DNA of 64,000 bases, from positions 55,463 through 119,462 of the forward strand of contig JAIQES010000003.1 in assembly GCA_020073705.1 (NCBI GenBank), given 5' to 3'. Below the pieces are notes generated by a model. The model saw only the letters and a list, made by a program, of their open reading frames with translations, made no database searches and was not told where the DNA came from. Shown here piece after piece: positions 60,522 to 64,000 of the stretch. The DNA is from Terriglobia bacterium. GTDB taxonomy: Bacteria; Acidobacteriota; Terriglobia; Acidiferrales; UBA7541. Within the stretch, counting starts at the first letter, position 1. The number at the start of each line of letters is the position of its first letter. Position numbers and translations under genes: made by a program.

Positions 60522-62489
60522 GTGCATGGCTGTGGACCAGGCGGGAAAAAGAGTTTCGGCTGGTTTGTCGAGCCATTCCGTCTTGCAGGCCCATTGGTCG
60601 CGGTTTTTTTGTGGATCCTGCTTGCCGGGATTGGCGCGCATGCCCAGATATCTCCCGGCCCTCTGTCCAAGGCACATCAATCCCTGAATGGCACTACGCA
60701 GTGCACGACCTGCCACCAATTCGGGACGAGCACACCAACATTCAAATGTCTCGACTGCCATAAAGAAATCGCTCAGAAGTTGGCAGCCCATCAGGGATTC
60801 CACGCGCAAATTGGAATGAAAAATCCCAATGGCAGCGATTGCGTTCGGTGCCACCTCGAACACAACGGAGTGGATTTCGCTCTGGTTCATTGGGAGCCAT
60901 CGCTCAAGCAGTTCGATCATCGGCTGACCGGCTATCCGCTCGTGGATAAGCATGCTGGTGTCGAGTGCGAGAAATGTCACACCCCCGCGCACATGGTTTC
61001 CGCGGATCGAGCGCTGATTCAGCGCAAGGATCTCTCCTACTCCTTTCTGGGCCTTTCGAAGGAATGTGTCACGTGCCACACAGATCCCCACAAAGGCCAG
61101 CTTGGCGGGGACTGCCAGCGCTGCCACAATCTCACCGACTGGAAGCACGTACAGCAGTTCGACCATTCCAAGACAAAATATCCGCTGGCTGGCTTGCACG
61201 CGCAAGTCGCCTGCAACAAGTGCCACCTTCCCTTTGGACCGGATTATTCCGTAAAGTATACGGGAATCAAGTTTGATACCTGCGTCTCCTGCCATACGGA
61301 CCCACATAAGGGAACCTTCAAAGCTGCCTGCGAATCCTGTCACACGACGAGTGGGTGGAAGAAGCTCAGCGTGTCCGTTCAGTTCGACCATTCGAAAACG
61401 AAATATCCTCTTCTTGGCATGCACCTCAAGGTAGGTTGCAGCGGTTGCCATGCCGGTGGAGATTTCAAACGCCCTCTGGCTTTCGCCCAATGCGCGAATT
61501 GCCACTTCCCTGATCCGCACAAGGGCCAGTTCCAGGCACGGGCTAGCAAAGGCGAATGCTCGGAGTGCCACAGCGTAAACGGCTGGAAGCCTTCTCCATT
61601 CGGCGTGAAAGAGCACGCCACCTCGCACTATCCGTTGGAGGGAAAACATGCGGCCGTCGCGTGCGAGAAGTGCCATACACCCGCGGGCAAGGACACTCAG
61701 TATAAAGTCAAATTCGCGGCCTGCACGGATTGCCACAAGGACGCCCATGACAAGCAATTCGCCGCTGCACCCTACCAAGATCGTTGCGAGGATTGCCACA
61801 CGGTAAGAGACTTTCATCGCTCGACCTTCACGATTGCGAAGCACAAGAACACGCGTTTTGCCCTTACCGGAGTTCATGCGGCCGTTTCCTGCGCGGACTG
61901 CCACAAGGCCGGTTTGGGCGGACGAACGGACAAAATCCTGCCGTTCCATTTCGAAGATCGTACCTGCACGGCGTGCCACACCGATCCCCACAAGGGTGAG
62001 TTCAAGGAACGCATGGCGCAGCGGCACCCCGATGGGACCTCGTTGGGCTGCGAGGCGTGCCACACCACGCGATCCTGGGTCGAGGTAAAGAGCTTCGATC
62101 ATGCGAAGACGAAATTTGCGCTCGTGGGGGCTCACCGCGCGGTGGCGTGCGGCGACTGTCATAAGCCTGTTCAAGGCTCGCATGAGATCCAGTTCAAAGG
62201 GACACCGCAGGCTTGCGAAGCGTGCCATGCCGACCCGCATGGTGGCCAATTCGTCGCGAAGAACGGGATCACAAAGTGCGCGGATTGTCACGTCGTCCAG
62301 CGGTGGACGCCGTCTACCTTCGATCACGATAAACGGACGCCATTTCCCCTGCAGGGAGGACATGCCAACGTCGGATGCTCTATGTGTCACACGTTGCAGC
62401 GCGAGATTCAAGGCAAGCCTGTTCTGTTCTATAAGCCCACGCCGAAAAATTGCGTGGATTGCCATGGGGCCGACGTCCGGCCGGCCTAG
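60522..62489 (+). CDS. Exported 23-haem c-type cytochrome
   Basis: 655 residues from a GTG at 60522, which has GGAGG five bases upstream; the frame is open from 60450 but without such a site. A signal peptide (LAGPLVAVFLWILLAGIGAH) is followed by 23 CXXCH motifs, one per ~28 residues. They fall into a repeating plan: CXXCH-TDPHKG, then CXXCH, then FDHSKTKYPLAGLHAQVACN-type segments ending in CXXCH; seven of these FDH-x-T-(Y/F)PL-x-G-x-H-x-x-V-x-C modules are present. Extra His residues in each module could be distal haem ligands. Location is periplasm or cell surface. It is probably part of an electron-transfer conduit with the next gene. Confidence 0.92.
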   Translation: MHGCGPGGKKSFGWFVEPFRLAGPLVAVFLWILLAGIGAHAQISPGPLSKAHQSLNGTTQCTTCHQFGTSTPTFKCLDCHKEIAQKLAAHQGFHAQIGMKNPNGSDCVRCHLEHNGVDFALVHWEPSLKQFDHRLTGYPLVDKHAGVECEKCHTPAHMVSADRALIQRKDLSYSFLGLSKECVTCHTDPHKGQLGGDCQRCHNLTDWKHVQQFDHSKTKYPLAGLHAQVACNKCHLPFGPDYSVKYTGIKFDTCVSCHTDPHKGTFKAACESCHTTSGWKKLSVSVQFDHSKTKYPLLGMHLKVGCSGCHAGGDFKRPLAFAQCANCHFPDPHKGQFQARASKGECSECHSVNGWKPSPFGVKEHATSHYPLEGKHAAVACEKCHTPAGKDTQYKVKFAACTDCHKDAHDKQFAAAPYQDRCEDCHTVRDFHRSTFTIAKHKNTRFALTGVHAAVSCADCHKAGLGGRTDKILPFHFEDRTCTACHTDPHKGEFKERMAQRHPDGTSLGCEACHTTRSWVEVKSFDHAKTKFALVGAHRAVACGDCHKPVQGSHEIQFKGTPQACEACHADPHGGQFVAKNGITKCADCHVVQRWTPSTFDHDKRTPFPLQGGHANVGCSMCHTLQREIQGKPVLFYKPTPKNCVDCHGADVRPA

Positions 62490-62787
62490 GACAGCGGAGA
62501 ACATGCCGGTTGGGAAAGCGAAGGGCGCATTGACTGAAGGCAACCAAATGACGCGGAAGGCGCATCGCTAACGGCAACCCAGCCTAAGGTTGCCATTTCG
62601 TGGTTCGAGGTTTTTGTTGCTAGGTAGCAGGAAAGGACATGGCCTTTAACTGGCCTTAAGCACAGTTACTTGCCGCTTGCTAGAAGCATTACTATTTGTA
62701 ACATCCAATTTCCACGCAAGGGTTGGAGCCTAGCTAAAACGTCTGGGGGCAATCATTTCGAGAGTATTCCAGATCCGCAAATGGCTC
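62490..62787. other. Intergenic stretch between the two cytochrome genes
   Basis: About 300 bases with no gene and no clear terminator. GGCAACC (62573-62579) and GGTTGCC (62588-62594) form a short hairpin, without a T-run. Confidence 0.4.
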
Positions 62788-64000
62788 ATGTTCCTTGCTC
62801 TTGCACTTGCCTTCGCCCTTCCGGCGGGTGCCCAGCGGCAGCCCAGCCGGAGTCCGCATGGCCCCCTTACCATTCCCTGCGAGAACTGCCACACGAACAC
62901 GAGCTGGACCCCGATTCGCGCCATCCCCGAATTCAATCACGACACCACGCGATATCCCCTTCGTGGCATGCATGAAAAAGTCTATTGCACGGAGTGCCAC
63001 CTCAAGCCGGTCTTTACTGATGTCGGTAAGAACTGCGCGGACTGCCACGCAGACATCCACCGCCGTCAGTTCGGCGCCAACTGTGCCGAGTGCCACACCG
63101 TCCTGGGTTGGCAGGTATCGGTTCAATCGATCAAGCAGCACTTCAACAGATTTCCGCTCCTCGGAGCGCACGCTGTGGTGGAATGCCAAGGGTGTCACAA
63201 GAACGCTGCTGTCGGACAATACCTGGGACTCTCGACCGCGTGCTCGTCCTGTCACTTGACGGATTTTCAGAAAACCACCAATCCCAACCACGTGGCAGCA
63301 AAATTCTCGTCCACATGCGAAACCTGCCATTCTCTTGATACATGGCTGAACGCTAAGTTCGACCACAACACAACCGGTTTTCTACTGACCAATGGTCATG
63401 CCAACGTGCCTTGCGCTTCTTGCCACATCAATAACAACTACAACTTGACGATCGCCCCGACCGATTGCGGGAACTCAGGATGCCATTTGACGACCTGGCA
63501 GCAGACCACGAATCCTGTGCATCCAACAGCCGGAGCGGCTTTTGCACTTGCGAACTGCGCAACGTGCCATACGACGGTAAGTTGGACGACGGCGACATTC
63601 GACCACAGCACGACCGGGTTTCTGCTCACTAATGGGCACGCCAACGTGGCCTGCAATTTGTGCCACATCAACAACAACTATTCTTTAACGATCGCGCCGA
63701 CCGATTGCGGGAACTCAGGCTGCCACTTGACGACCTGGCAGCAGACGAATAATCCGGTGCACTCCACAGCCGGAGCCGCATTTGCGGCAGCGAACTGTTC
63801 CACTTGCCATACGACACAGAGTTGGGACGCAGCGTCGTTCGACCACAGCACGACCGGGTTTGCCTTGACCGGAACGCACATGTCCCCGGCGCCGACGCCC
63901 TGCGCCTCCTGCCACGTGAACAACAACTACACCCTCAATTCGGCGGATTGTTATGGGTGCCACCAGGCGGCTTTCCTGAGCACCGCGACGCTTGGCGGGT
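62788..64000 (+). CDS. Exported multi-haem c-type cytochrome with CX4CH motifs (3' partial)
   Basis: The frame is open to the right edge. A signal peptide core MFLALALAFALPAGAQ precedes at least 13 CXXCH motifs and two CX4CH motifs (CGNSGCH), an arrangement known from Geobacter CxxxxCH/CXXCH cytochromes. The first part repeats the FDH/YPL/GxH module of the preceding gene (FNHDTTRYPLRGMHEKVYCT). From 63358 an 80-residue unit repeats in tandem (period exactly 240 bases: 63358, 63598, 63838). The start is uncertain: ATG 62788 has no Shine-Dalgarno sequence, and the frame is open back to 62734, where only non-standard starts (CTG 62743, ATT 62755) follow a GGGGG. Confidence 0.88.
   Translation, partial: MFLALALAFALPAGAQRQPSRSPHGPLTIPCENCHTNTSWTPIRAIPEFNHDTTRYPLRGMHEKVYCTECHLKPVFTDVGKNCADCHADIHRRQFGANCAECHTVLGWQVSVQSIKQHFNRFPLLGAHAVVECQGCHKNAAVGQYLGLSTACSSCHLTDFQKTTNPNHVAAKFSSTCETCHSLDTWLNAKFDHNTTGFLLTNGHANVPCASCHINNNYNLTIAPTDCGNSGCHLTTWQQTTNPVHPTAGAAFALANCATCHTTVSWTTATFDHSTTGFLLTNGHANVACNLCHINNNYSLTIAPTDCGNSGCHLTTWQQTNNPVHSTAGAAFAAANCSTCHTTQSWDAASFDHSTTGFALTGTHMSPAPTPCASCHVNNNYTLNSADCYGCHQAAFLSTATLGG

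Noticed and set aside
60519..62543. A 674-codon open frame on the minus strand across the whole cytochrome gene
   Set aside because: It is a by-product of the codon bias of the CXXCH-rich plus-strand gene. It has no Shine-Dalgarno sequence, no known motif, and its composition follows the antisense of Cys/His codons.
63358..63960. Regular 240-base repeats that could suggest a repeat array such as CRISPR
   Set aside because: The units are far too long and are coding in one frame with haem-binding sites in each unit, so this is protein-level duplication. No CRISPR-like 24-40-base repeats were seen anywhere.
1..64000. tRNA and rRNA genes
   Set aside because: I looked for the T-arm GGTTCGANTCC pattern and conserved rRNA blocks in the spaces between genes and saw none. 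A covariance search would be needed to exclude them fully.

Overview
The window is GC-rich bacterial chromosome and most consistent with Acidobacteriota (Terriglobia-like). The assignment rests on protein families seen here: a serine/threonine-kinase-type PD40 propeller C-terminus, a short PheT without the EMAP-type domain, LVIVD-repeat and multi-haem secreted proteins, and dispersed palindromic repeats with GTGGGTCGG/CCGACCCAC ends. It is inference; no rRNA or tRNA gene is present to confirm it.

Layout. 0-1.6 kb: the end of a kinase/PD40 gene and a decayed kinase start. 1.6-10.7 kb (minus): the translation cluster thrS ... infC-rpmI-rplT-pheS-pheT, interrupted between thrS and infC by a DUF4242 gene and an inverted membrane-protein gene. 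10.7-15.3 kb: a vapC remnant, an LVIVD protein, a pentapeptide protein, a secreted unknown and a GNAT enzyme. 15.3-17.6 kb: purD-MOSC-purE. 18-23.8 kb: a coiled-coil membrane protein, an orphan zinc-finger anti-sigma-like protein, htpX, clpB and hsp20. 23.9-28 kb: queA, a phosphoesterase, an anchored small protein and a probable PD-(D/E)XK nuclease. 28.2-33 kb (minus): comF-HNH, dksA, leuA-leuB, with a divergent LysR gene. 34.1-37 kb: pyrR-pyrB-pyrC. 37.1-40 kb: thiD, a glutamate dehydrogenase and a small Cys protein. 40.3-43 kb: an IS21-like end remnant, a PQQ-type sugar dehydrogenase and a decayed secreted-protein gene that keeps its terminator. 43-46 kb: serS, an enoyl-CoA hydratase and a DUF4864 protein. 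46-52.4 kb: a complete cobalamin salvage locus (riboswitch-btuFCD, riboswitch-btuB, DUF71 ATPase). 52.6-58.3 kb: an aldo/keto reductase, gatB, a peroxiredoxin, and panB/dinB/panC separated by palindromic repeats. 58.7-64 kb: an accessory block of small secreted or membrane proteins followed by two very haem-rich c-type cytochromes, the second running off the window.

The most notable parts are the cytochrome block at the right end (23 CXXCH motifs in one protein; at least 13 CXXCH plus two CX4CH in the next, both built on a repeated FDH-x-T-(Y/F)PL-x-G-x-H module), and the B12 locus, where two riboswitches appear to use different output mechanisms (a terminator before btuF and an SD-sequestering hairpin before btuB). 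Smaller points of interest are an AUC start on infC, a 243-nt structured rpmI-rplT spacer, a signal peptide encoded by a dispersed repeat, and a LeuA without its leucine-feedback domain.
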